The notes beneath the pieces are model-generated. The model made no database searches. It had not been told where the DNA came from and worked only from the letters and a program-made list of their open reading frames with translations. Shown here one piece after another: positions 1 through 5,400 of a DNA stretch of 9,975 nt. A program made the position numbers and the translations under genes. The stretch is from Bacillota bacterium (GTDB lineage Bacteria; Bacillota; Clostridia; Lachnospirales; Lachnospiraceae): the NCBI GenBank assembly GCA_023424995.1, contig JAFADH010000217.1, positions 1-9,975 of the forward strand, given 5' to 3'. Each line of letters opens with the position of its first letter. The first letter of the stretch is position 1.

Positions 1-2
1 GG

Positions 3-68
3 GCTATGCAGAAGGATATGGAAGCCGTGGAGCAATTTGAGAAGATTTTGCGGAAAGCAGAGTCATAG
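3..68 (+). CDS. 3' end of an unidentified gene (partial)
   Basis: Reading from base 3, the frame is open from the window edge to a TAG at 66-68 and gives about 21 residues ending in EQFEKILRKAES. The peptide is charged and looks like an amphipathic C-terminal helix. The amino-acid pattern is protein-like, but the stretch is too short to assign a family, and the start lies outside the window. The next clear gene is on the opposite strand, so this would be the last gene of a rightward unit. Chance openness over 22 codons cannot be excluded. Confidence 0.4.
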   Translation, partial: AMQKDMEAVEQFEKILRKAES

Positions 69-397
69 AGAATCGGGAAAAGGCGAACTAAAGAACAAAG
101 ATATCTGCTGCAAGGTTGGCAGAATATGATAAGGCAAGCCTGGGCGGTGCTGGTGTAAATAGAAGTATCATAATTACGGAAGGATGAAAGCAATAGGCGA
201 ACCGATCAAAAAACAGAACGAACTCCGCTCCAAGCTTTGCAGCCTCGGGCCAATTTCGAGATGTTGACAAAGTCCCTTTTTGAAAAATATGACCTCTTAA
301 AACCCTTGTAAATAAATACTTTTTTAATGCGTTAAATCAGAAAAAAGGGGGTGTCGACACCGCGGAATGGCCCGAAGCAGAACTATATTGCAGTACC
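69..397. other. Gene-free stretch, possible decayed coding DNA
   Basis: I find no convincing gene here. Several short frames look faintly protein-like. One on the plus strand at about 98-187 ends ...SIIITEG, one of 27 codons starts at ATG 184, and one of 16 codons starts at ATG 261. None has both a well-spaced ribosome site and useful length, so they may be frameshifted remnants or chance. The right half holds the inverted repeat at 242-378. The minus-strand frame at 88-270 has no supporting features. Confidence 0.4.
242..378. repeat. Long imperfect inverted repeat (about 41-bp arms)
   Basis: The left arm, about 242-282, starts GCCTCGGGCCA and ends CCCTTTTTGA. It matches the reverse complement of the right arm, about 337-378, which starts GCTTCGGGCCA and ends CCCTTTTTTCTGA. 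Matches are scattered along both arms with a few gaps, and about 54 bp of AT-rich DNA separate them. The right arm contains the perfect palindrome GGTGTCGACACC (350-361) and the left arm the related TGTTGACA. A transcript could fold into a long hairpin. It lies just past the hydrolase stop, so it could act as a terminator or be a MITE-like or decayed insertion-sequence end. No transposase is visible. Confidence 0.5.
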
Positions 398-1285
398 TTA
401 AATATTGTTTATACCGGAAATAAATTTTTCTGTTTCAAATGCGATTGTTTCAGCATGATAATGGTGGATGTAATGGCCGCAATTTAATGCTACATATTTT
501 CCGTACTGCATGTATGAGACAGATTCTATCAAAAGTTCACGCCAATTCGATATGCCAATCTCTTTACCGTCCGAAATAAATGATAAATATGGCGTTGATT
601 TCGGATAACCCAAGCTCTTAATCTTTTTTGCATTATTACGACAGCATTTTACTTCATCAATCATGTTTGCTGTGAAGCTGTTATTAATAAACATATGTCT
701 GTATATGCTCATTTCCTTCTCGGAAAACTGCCCGCAGGCTTTAATGGGTTTTGCCGCCGCCTTCGATATGAATCGTAACAACCCAAGGCGCGCACTGAAT
801 GATAGAATCTGATATATCAATGTTGTCGACACAGCCTTAAAAGCCGTAAACCGGTCATAGCATTCCGGCACTGCTGCATCTAAGCCAATGATTGCCTTGA
901 TTTCATCAGGAAAATGTATTGCCCACGCTAATGCTTCTATCCCCGACATAGAATGCGGCATCAATACATAGGGCGGGCGCAGATCAACAAGGCTCAACGC
1001 AGTTCGGGTTTCGCTTAGCATTATATCTATATCTCGTGATGTTTCAGCAGTTTCACTCCAGCCATATCCCGCCTTTTCAATTACTGCAATAGTAAATTTC
1101 TGAGACAGCGGCAGCCATATTGGCTTGAAGTCAAGGGTGGGGCAGCAAGTACCGCCGCCGGCCATAAATACAAGAATATCCGCTCCCTCACCTTTTTTAT
1201 ATACATGCATTTTATGATCGTTTACAGTCACAAGTGTGCCAGGAGGATTTATCCTGCGGTTTTCAATCTTCCATTCTAATTCCAT
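398..1285 (-). CDS. Alpha/beta hydrolase fold protein
   Basis: A 295-residue cytoplasmic protein with no signal peptide or membrane segment. The nucleophile elbow is H111-S112-M113-S114-G115, a variant of G-x-S-x-G with Ser112 as probable nucleophile. Asp239 (FISDGKE) is the likely acid and His271 (NCGHYIHH) the likely base, in the usual order and spacing. The MAGGG stretch at 41-45 sits where the oxyanion-hole loop is expected. Residues about 140-225 form the helical cap that sets specificity in this superfamily. The substrate cannot be told from sequence. An AAAGAGGTG ribosome site lies 6-7 bases before the ATG. The gene lies 76 bp downstream of a TetR gene on the same strand, with a copy of the TetR dyad 18 bp before its start, so it is probably the regulated target. 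Fold assignment is firm, reaction unknown. Confidence 0.88.
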   Translation of the reverse strand: MELEWKIENRRINPPGTLVTVNDHKMHVYKKGEGADILVFMAGGGTCCPTLDFKPIWLPLSQKFTIAVIEKAGYGWSETAETSRDIDIMLSETRTALSLVDLRPPYVLMPHSMSGIEALAWAIHFPDEIKAIIGLDAAVPECYDRFTAFKAVSTTLIYQILSFSARLGLLRFISKAAAKPIKACGQFSEKEMSIYRHMFINNSFTANMIDEVKCCRNNAKKIKSLGYPKSTPYLSFISDGKEIGISNWRELLIESVSYMQYGKYVALNCGHYIHHYHAETIAFETEKFISGINNI

Positions 1286-1302
1286 TCATTACACCTCTTT
1301 AG

Positions 1303-1318
1303 ATTCATATATATGTAT
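1303..1318. promoter_or_regulatory. Putative TetR operator, hydrolase copy
   Basis: ATTCATATATATGTAT is a 16-bp dyad with one mismatched pair. It matches the dyad at the tetR start site (2036-2051) at 14 of 16 positions in the same orientation. It ends 18 bp upstream of the hydrolase start, a position where a bound repressor would block transcription. Confidence 0.6.
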
Positions 1319-1336
1319 GTAGATAGCCTAAAACAA
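1308..1336 (-). promoter_or_regulatory. Possible hydrolase promoter
   Basis: On the minus strand, TTGTTT (1331-1336) and TATATA (1308-1313) are separated by 17 bp, with the -10 inside the putative TetR operator. The predicted start would fall at about 1301, immediately before the ribosome site, leaving a very short leader. The -35 overlaps the arm of the tetR hairpin. This is weak compared with the tetR promoter, and readthrough from tetR is an alternative. Confidence 0.3.
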
Positions 1337-1360
1337 ACTGCCTTCAATGGCAGCTCGTTT
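1331..1360 (-). terminator. Hairpin terminator or attenuator after tetR
   Basis: In minus-strand RNA, AAACGAGCUGCC pairs with GGCAGUUUGUUU over 12 bp with a 6-base loop. The two A-C mismatches seen on the plus strand become G-U pairs on the minus strand, so the fold suits tetR-direction RNA specifically. The 3' arm is U-rich and followed by UU. It begins directly after the tetR stop codon and would limit readthrough into the hydrolase gene. Confidence 0.55.
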
Positions 1361-1361
1361 T

Positions 1362-2012
1362 TTAGTCCTTTGTTGCAATTCTCCGAAAGACTTGAATACC
1401 CAAATCGCGGATTTCATTGTCTATAAGCGGTAATCCTATTCCGATGAGAGCATTGGAAAAAGTATCAATAACATTGATAAATTCCGTTTCATCTGTACCC
1501 GCACATTTTGGCGATACCCAAAACGTAATTAAAAAGCTGAACATCTCGGCTGTTTGTTTCGGGTGTTCCACATTTATAGAACCATCATTCACACCATCTT
1601 CAATCAATTTCTGAAAATAAGGGGTTAAGACTGTTTTGCATTCATCCACCTGCTTGGCAATAAGCTGGGGACTGTCTCTCACCGTCGGTGGGAGTTTTTT
1701 AACAAGCTCAATGTTATTTTCGTTGGTCAATAAAATAACCAGGACTTTTTTCAGCTTGTCAAGTCCATTAGCCGAGTAATCTTTTTCAACAATCTCAAAA
1801 GGATTATCACTTGCAAATATCCTTGATGTAACCGCGTCAATAATATCCTCTTTGGACTTGAAGTGGTGATAAAATGCTCCCCTTGTCAAATCCCCGAGAT
1901 CATCTATAATATCTTGTATCGTTGTGTTGTCCCATCCTTTTTCGACAAACAGTTTGTATGCCGAATCTAAAATCCTCTGCTCTGTAATTTCCGGGTATTT
2001 ATTTCTAGCCAT
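1362..2012 (-). CDS. TetR/AcrR family transcriptional regulator
   Basis: A 216-residue protein of usual TetR length. The N-terminal DNA-binding domain covers about residues 8-55 (ITEQRILDSAYKLFVEKGW, then TIQDIIDDLGDLTRGAFYHHF), with the family's typical FYHHF motif ending the recognition helix. The C-terminal part is helical and would bind the ligand and form the dimer. I chose the ATG at 2012 rather than the upstream in-frame ATG at 2030, because AAAGGAG (2019-2025) lies 6 bases before 2012 and inside the longer version. A strong sigma-A promoter precedes it, and a 16-bp dyad covers the predicted transcription start, indicating autorepression. A related dyad precedes the downstream hydrolase gene. 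The inducing ligand is unknown. Confidence 0.92.
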   Translation of the reverse strand: MARNKYPEITEQRILDSAYKLFVEKGWDNTTIQDIIDDLGDLTRGAFYHHFKSKEDIIDAVTSRIFASDNPFEIVEKDYSANGLDKLKKVLVILLTNENNIELVKKLPPTVRDSPQLIAKQVDECKTVLTPYFQKLIEDGVNDGSINVEHPKQTAEMFSFLITFWVSPKCAGTDETEFINVIDTFSNALIGIGLPLIDNEIRDLGIQVFRRIATKD

Positions 2013-2018
2013 AAGGAA

Positions 2019-2025
2019 CTCCTTT
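2019..2025 (-). promoter_or_regulatory. tetR ribosome binding site
   Basis: On the minus strand this reads AAAGGAG, 6 bases before the ATG at 2012. It decides the start, because it would lie inside the coding region if the upstream ATG at 2030 were used. Confidence 0.75.
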
Positions 2026-2035
2026 ATCATGATAC

Positions 2036-2051
2036 ATACATATAAATGTAT
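2036..2051. promoter_or_regulatory. Putative TetR operator at the tetR promoter
   Basis: ATACATATAAATGTAT is a perfect dyad, ATACAT-ATAA-ATGTAT. It covers the transcription start predicted from the -10 at 2057-2062. A close copy lies before the hydrolase gene (1303-1318). Location and duplication together point to the binding site of the adjacent TetR protein. Confidence 0.65.
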
Positions 2052-2056
2052 TTATT

Positions 2057-2085
2057 AGTATAGCAGTTCTTACCTTGACTGTCAA
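2057..2085 (-). promoter_or_regulatory. tetR sigma-A promoter
   Basis: On the minus strand, TTGACA (2080-2085) is followed after 17 bp by TATACT (2057-2062), close to sigma-A consensus in both boxes and spacing. Transcription should start near 2050, inside the dyad at 2036-2051. Confidence 0.8.
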
Positions 2086-2149
2086 CCTTATTCATAAGCT
2101 TCAAGAACGGCATATTTACAGCCCTCCGCAAAAGAAAAGTATCCTGCAG

Positions 2150-2164
2150 GTTGATTTTTTCAAC
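2150..2164. promoter_or_regulatory. Upstream XRE operator-like dyad
   Basis: GTTGATTTTTTCAAC is identical at 14 of 15 positions to the dyad inside the promoter at 2190-2204 and lies 40 bp upstream, close to four helical turns. Flanking bases extend the stem to GGTTGA...TCAACC. A further TCAACC half-site lies at 2170-2175 between the two dyads. Confidence 0.6.
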
Positions 2165-2184
2165 CTTAATCAACCACAAATCCA

Positions 2185-2213
2185 TTGAAGTTGATTTTAT
2201 CAACTGATACAAT
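2185..2213 (+). promoter_or_regulatory. Promoter of the XRE-ABC operon
   Basis: TTGAAG (2185-2190) and TACAAT (2208-2213) are separated by exactly 17 bp and fit sigma-A. The -10 ends 19 bp before the ATG at 2233. The spacer is occupied by a perfect dyad. Confidence 0.78.
2190..2204. promoter_or_regulatory. Promoter-proximal XRE operator-like dyad
   Basis: GTTGATTTTATCAAC is a perfect dyad (6+3+6) between the -35 and -10 boxes. A protein bound here would exclude RNA polymerase, as expected for autorepression by the XRE protein encoded immediately downstream. Confidence 0.65.
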
Positions 2214-2232
2214 AAAGGCAAGAGGTGATCTC

Positions 2233-3351
2233 ATGAAAGAAATCAATATTGATCAAACCCTTATAAAGCTGCGAAAAGACAAAGGGATTACACAAGATGA
2301 CCTTGCCCGCTATATCGGCGTATCCAAGGCGTCTGTTTCAAAATGGGAGACCGGGCAAAGTTACCCGGATATCACGTTTCTTCCCCAATTAGCCGCCTAT
2401 TTTAACATCAGTATTGATGATTTGATGGGCTACGAACCGCAAATGACAAAAGAGGACCTTTGCATGCTCTATCACAAATTATCAGCTGATTTTGTAACAA
2501 AACCATTTGATGAAATGCTGTGGCGTTGCCGTGAAATAATTAAGAAATATTATTCATGCTTTCCTGTGTTGTTTCAGATTGGCGTACTGCTGTTGAACCA
2601 TAGTATGCTGTCAGGTGACGAGAATAAAACCGCAGAAATCATCGCAGAAACAAAGGCCCTTTTCGTCAAAGTAAAAAAAGAAAGCGATGATGTGGAATTA
2701 GCGAAACAGGCGTTGAATATGGAAGCTCTGTGCCTGCTTTCTCTCGGCAAACCGGATGAAGTACCGGAACTGCTTGGTGAAACACAAATGCCCTTGATGT
2801 CAAGCGAAACATTACTTGCTTCCGCTTATCAAATGACCGGAAAAGCAACAGAGGCGAAGGCAGTATTACAGGTTGGCATATATCAGCATATGTTATGCTT
2901 GTTTGAATTTTTGACCTCCTATCTTACGCTGTGTACGGATGATGCAGAACGGTTTGAAGAGAGTTGCAGGCGTACGCTTGCCATGGCGGAAGCTTTTCAA
3001 CTAAGGTCGCTGCATCCGGCCATTCTGATGAAATTTTATTTATCCTCCGCACAAGGGTATCTGACTCTCGGAAATAAATCCGCTGCACTCGATAGCCTGC
3101 AAAACTATACGCAGCTCGTGACCGCAGATATCTACCCGCTGCAATTGCATGGAGACGCATATTTCGATTTGCTGGACCCCTGGCTGGCTGACTTCGCGCT
3201 GGGAACAGCGCCGCCTCGTGACGAAAAGACGATCCGGCAAAGTATGGTGGATGCTGTGGAACATAATCCTGCCTTGGCTCCTCTTGCTCAGGAAAAACGC
3301 TTTGCCGAGATGCTTGTTCGGCTTAAAAATGATCAGAATGATAAAGGGTGA
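2233..3351 (+). CDS. XRE-family HTH regulator with helical-repeat C-terminus
   Basis: A 372-residue protein. Residues about 7-65 are an HTH_3/XRE DNA-binding domain: helices 2 and 3 are TQDDLARYIGVS and KASVSKWETGQSYPD, followed by the typical FNISIDDLMGY end. Residues about 75-372 are mainly helical with TPR-like pairs (around 155-215 and 260-300), probably a ligand or peptide sensing and dimer region. I chose the ATG at 2233 because AGAGGTGAT (2221-2229) precedes it and the longer frame from 2185 would begin inside the promoter. The gene opens a three-gene operon, with the ABC ATPase starting 4 bp after its stop. Two matched dyads at the promoter suggest self-regulation. Class is firm, signal unknown. 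Confidence 0.9.
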   Translation: MKEINIDQTLIKLRKDKGITQDDLARYIGVSKASVSKWETGQSYPDITFLPQLAAYFNISIDDLMGYEPQMTKEDLCMLYHKLSADFVTKPFDEMLWRCREIIKKYYSCFPVLFQIGVLLLNHSMLSGDENKTAEIIAETKALFVKVKKESDDVELAKQALNMEALCLLSLGKPDEVPELLGETQMPLMSSETLLASAYQMTGKATEAKAVLQVGIYQHMLCLFEFLTSYLTLCTDDAERFEESCRRTLAMAEAFQLRSLHPAILMKFYLSSAQGYLTLGNKSAALDSLQNYTQLVTADIYPLQLHGDAYFDLLDPWLADFALGTAPPRDEKTIRQSMVDAVEHNPALAPLAQEKRFAEMLVRLKNDQNDKG

Positions 3352-3355
3352 TGAT

Positions 3356-4282
3356 ATGAAAGCAGTCATGGCAGAGAATCTGTCCAAAATATATGCACAG
3401 GATAAAAAAGCAGTAGATGGTATAAGTCTTACTCTTGAACAAGGAGAAATCTTTGGATTTTTAGGCCCGAATGGCGCCGGTAAGACCACCACTGTAAAAT
3501 TGCTGAATGGTATGCTTATGCCCTCAGAAGGGGCCTGCCGCATATTTGGTACCGACCCTTCCGTAAATCCTGAACAAGTGCACCAATTCTCGGGTGTCGT
3601 AACGGAACATGCACAAATGTATGACCACATGACGGGATTTCAAAACCTCGTATTCTACGGAACCGCATTTGGTATCAGCGGCATTGAAAGCAGGGCGAAT
3701 GCAGAAACCCTGTTGGAAAAATTAGAACTTACCGATGCAAAGGACCGGAGGCTGGCGGTCTACTCTACCGGTATGCGTCAACGTCTCTCATTAGCGCGGG
3801 CAATGATGCACCATCCAAAGATTTTATTTTTAGATGAGCCCACCTCCGGACTTGACCCGGAAAGCGCACAAAATGTAAACCGTATGATAAAAAGACTTGC
3901 ACAGGATGAGGGGATTACGGTTTTTTTATGTACCCATCAACTGCGTTATGCACAGGAAATATGCAGCGCTTACGGTCTGATTGACGACGGGGTACTGCTT
4001 GCGGCCGGGAGGCTTGACGAGCTCCGCTCTTTGGTTTTTTCAGGCATGACTGTAAGGATCACCGCCGACCGTATTCCGGAAACAATACCATGTAAAAAAA
4101 CCGGAGAACGGACTTTTGAAATGAATGTCCAATCAGAGGATGAGATCCCGGCTATCGTCAAATATATTGTAGAGAATGGCGGTAATGTCTATCATGTATC
4201 AGCACACAAATTATCTTTGGAGGAGATTTATTTTTCCCTCCTGGAAATGCGTAAAAGCAGGAAGGGAGTCAAATATGATTAA
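3356..4282 (+). CDS. ABC transporter ATP-binding protein (ABC-2 exporter type)
   Basis: A 308-residue nucleotide-binding subunit that would power the adjacent permease at the inner face of the membrane. Walker A is GPNGAGKT at 37-44, the signature YSTGMRQRL at 136-144 (the NatA/CcmA-like variant of LSGGQ), Walker B ILFLDEPTSGLDP at 156-168, and the H-loop His is 194. At the Q-loop (VVTEHAQMYD) a Glu sits where Gln is usual, also seen in NatA-like proteins. Residues about 230-300 form the extra C-terminal domain common in drug, peptide and sodium exporters. The ATG at 3356 is 4 bp after the upstream stop, with a GGGTGAT site overlapping that stop. The gene overlaps the permease by 8 bp, so translation is probably coupled. 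Substrate unknown. Confidence 0.93.
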   Translation: MKAVMAENLSKIYAQDKKAVDGISLTLEQGEIFGFLGPNGAGKTTTVKLLNGMLMPSEGACRIFGTDPSVNPEQVHQFSGVVTEHAQMYDHMTGFQNLVFYGTAFGISGIESRANAETLLEKLELTDAKDRRLAVYSTGMRQRLSLARAMMHHPKILFLDEPTSGLDPESAQNVNRMIKRLAQDEGITVFLCTHQLRYAQEICSAYGLIDDGVLLAAGRLDELRSLVFSGMTVRITADRIPETIPCKKTGERTFEMNVQSEDEIPAIVKYIVENGGNVYHVSAHKLSLEEIYFSLLEMRKSRKGVKYD

Positions 4283-5066
4283 CGCTATGCAAATTGCAAT
4301 CATCAAAAAGGACCTGCAGGGCTTGATTTTTAACAAACGTTTGTTTCCGCCTCTCCTGATCGTACCGTTTGTGTTCACCATAGTAATACCGACTATTTTT
4401 ATTTTCATTATTCACTTTGCCCCGGAAGAAGCCGTCGAATTACAGGAATTACTGGACCTGCTGCCCTTGAGTGAACGATCGGACAATATACAGCGCCTCC
4501 TGACCGGGCTGGTGTTTAACCACATTCTACCGGTCTTTTTTATGATCATACCGATTATGGCGGCAACTATTATGGCGGCAAGCTCCTTTGCCGGGGAAAA
4601 AGAGAAGCGGACATTGGAAACCTTGCTTTATTGCCCATTAACTCTCAAACAGATCTTTCAATCAAAAGTACTTGCCTCTTTTATTTTGAGCATGCTTGTC
4701 TCCTTTGGCTCTTTCCTGATTATGATCCTGGTAATCGAAACGGAAACCCTGTTGATAACAGGCAGTCTTATGCCGCTGAACATGAATTGGCTCATTATTA
4801 TGGCGTTGGTTTCTCCCGCCATTTCCCTAATGGCCATCACATTGATCGTACGCGGCTCCGCGAAAGCACAAACCATGGAAGAATCTCAGCAGCGCGCCAT
4901 TTTTTTGATTTTTCCTGTATTGCTTCTTGTAATAGGCCAGTTTACAGGTGTGCTATTAATCAATGCCTGGCTTCTTTTAGCATTAGGCGCTGTTTTTGCC
5001 CTTATTGCCGGGCTTCTCATGAAAGGGTGCATTCGCAAGCTTAATTACGAGATTCTCCTGAAATAA
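4275..5066 (+). CDS. ABC-2 type transporter permease
   Basis: A 263-residue integral membrane protein with about six hydrophobic segments (roughly 25-48, 80-103, 131-155, 170-192, 207-228, 230-250). The cytoplasmic motif AGEKEKRTLETLL at 106-118 is the hallmark coupling region of NatB/ABC-2 permeases. A charged loop at about 50-75 follows the first segment. AAGGGAG (4262-4268) lies 6 bases before the ATG, and the start overlaps the ATPase stop by 8 bp. With the ATPase it should form a homodimeric exporter of 2 permeases and 2 ATPases. An intrinsic terminator follows the stop after about 40 bp. The substrate cannot be deduced; sodium, antimicrobial peptide or drug export are all possible. Confidence 0.9.
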   Translation: MINAMQIAIIKKDLQGLIFNKRLFPPLLIVPFVFTIVIPTIFIFIIHFAPEEAVELQELLDLLPLSERSDNIQRLLTGLVFNHILPVFFMIIPIMAATIMAASSFAGEKEKRTLETLLYCPLTLKQIFQSKVLASFILSMLVSFGSFLIMILVIETETLLITGSLMPLNMNWLIIMALVSPAISLMAITLIVRGSAKAQTMEESQQRAIFLIFPVLLLVIGQFTGVLLINAWLLLALGAVFALIAGLLMKGCIRKLNYEILLK

Positions 5067-5068
5067 TA

Positions 5069-5263
5069 ACATTTGAAAGCAGCACCTATAACGCCGATGA
5101 CCTGGCGAAAAAAGTATCCACAGAGAAAATCCCTGTGGATACTTTTTTTGTTGACATTAACGATATACATCCTTTGCTGGGTAATCGGATTGCTTACACC
5201 TAATTTGATGAGCTTCCGGCAGGCGGGCAGATTGCAATAACAGCGGAAAAACCGAGCAGATAA
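5069..5263 (+). pseudogene. Possible 5'-truncated gene remnant with an internal stop
   Basis: One frame reads TFESSTYNADDLAKK..., continues through VDTFFVDINDIHPLLGNRI, meets a TAA at 5201-5203, then goes on as FDELPAGGQIAITAEKPSR to a TAA at 5261-5263. The composition is convincingly protein-like on both sides of the stop. There is no usable start codon or ribosome site, because the frame is closed by a stop at 5042-5044 inside the permease gene. It also runs through the terminator hairpin, which argues that the openness may be accidental. I do not recognise a family. Confidence 0.28.
5108..5149 (+). terminator. Intrinsic terminator of the XRE-ABC operon
   Basis: A perfect 10-bp stem, GTATCCACAG (5114-5123) with CTGTGGATAC (5133-5142), has a 9-base loop and is followed by seven T residues (5143-5149). 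Six A residues precede it, so it could also work on the other strand. It lies 41 bp after the permease stop. Confidence 0.9.
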
Positions 5264-5360
5264 ATGGACAGGCAGTCACAGATTAACCGCACTGATAAAC
5301 AGAGCTCAATAAGAACCTGATCTATAATTTAGTAACCTTTCTAATAACCTAATATCCTTT
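5150..5360. other. Gene-free stretch between terminator and LysM gene
   Basis: Apart from the second half of the possible gene remnant, I see no gene here. From about 5330 the sequence becomes very AT-rich with repeated short blocks (TAACCT, TAATAACCT, TAATATCCT), which may belong to the upstream promoter region of the LysM gene. Confidence 0.4.
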
Positions 5361-5365
5361 TATGT

Positions 5366-5373
5366 CATATAAT
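5366..5373 (+). promoter_or_regulatory. Possible -10 element of the LysM-GH18 gene
   Basis: CATATAAT resembles the sigma-E (sporulation) -10 sequence CATACAnT and also contains a perfect sigma-A TATAAT (5368-5373). No good sigma-A -35 lies 17 bp upstream, and I could not find a well-spaced sigma-E -35. The sigma factor is undecided. Confidence 0.35.
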
Positions 5374-5390
5374 ATTATAATTACATCAAC

Positions 5391-5394
5391 GAGG
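5391..5394 (+). promoter_or_regulatory. Ribosome binding site deciding the LysM-GH18 start
   Basis: GAGG lies 6 bases before the ATG at 5401. The upstream in-frame ATG at 5362 would place this site inside the gene and the -10-like element inside its first codons, so 5401 is preferred. Confidence 0.65.
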
Positions 5395-5400
5395 TTTATT

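Noticed and set aside
88..270. 60-codon minus-strand frame
   Set aside because: There is no ribosome site, the composition is unlike a protein, and it overlaps one arm of the inverted repeat.
824..831. TGTCGACA palindrome resembling the one at 350-361
   Set aside because: It is inside the hydrolase coding sequence with no matching flanks, so likely chance.
2013..2030. Upstream start for the TetR gene (ATG at 2030)
   Set aside because: The AAAGGAG site would lie inside the coding region, and the ATG at 2012 has ideal spacing and gives a normal family N-terminus.
2087..2098. 12-bp dyad CTTAT-TC-ATAAG between the tetR and XRE promoters
   Set aside because: It matches neither the TetR nor the XRE dyads and lies upstream of both promoters' core elements; too short and AT-rich to call.
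2185..2232. Upstream start for the XRE regulator
   Set aside because: It would begin inside the -35 box of the operon promoter; the ATG at 2233 has AGAGGTGAT before it and fits the HTH domain start.
3149..3355. N-terminal extension of the ABC ATPase
   Set aside because: It overlaps the XRE gene out of frame and has no family similarity; the conserved ABC domain begins right after the ATG at 3356.
3040..3630. 196-codon minus-strand frame
   Set aside because: It is antisense to the XRE and ABC ATPase genes, which have clear domains and ribosome sites.
4631..5044. 137-codon plus-strand frame
   Set aside because: It is an out-of-frame shadow inside the permease gene, with no hydrophobic pattern or ribosome site.
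5362..5400. Upstream start for the LysM-GH18 protein
   Set aside because: GAGG at 5391-5394 points to the ATG at 5401, and the first LysM domain begins directly there.
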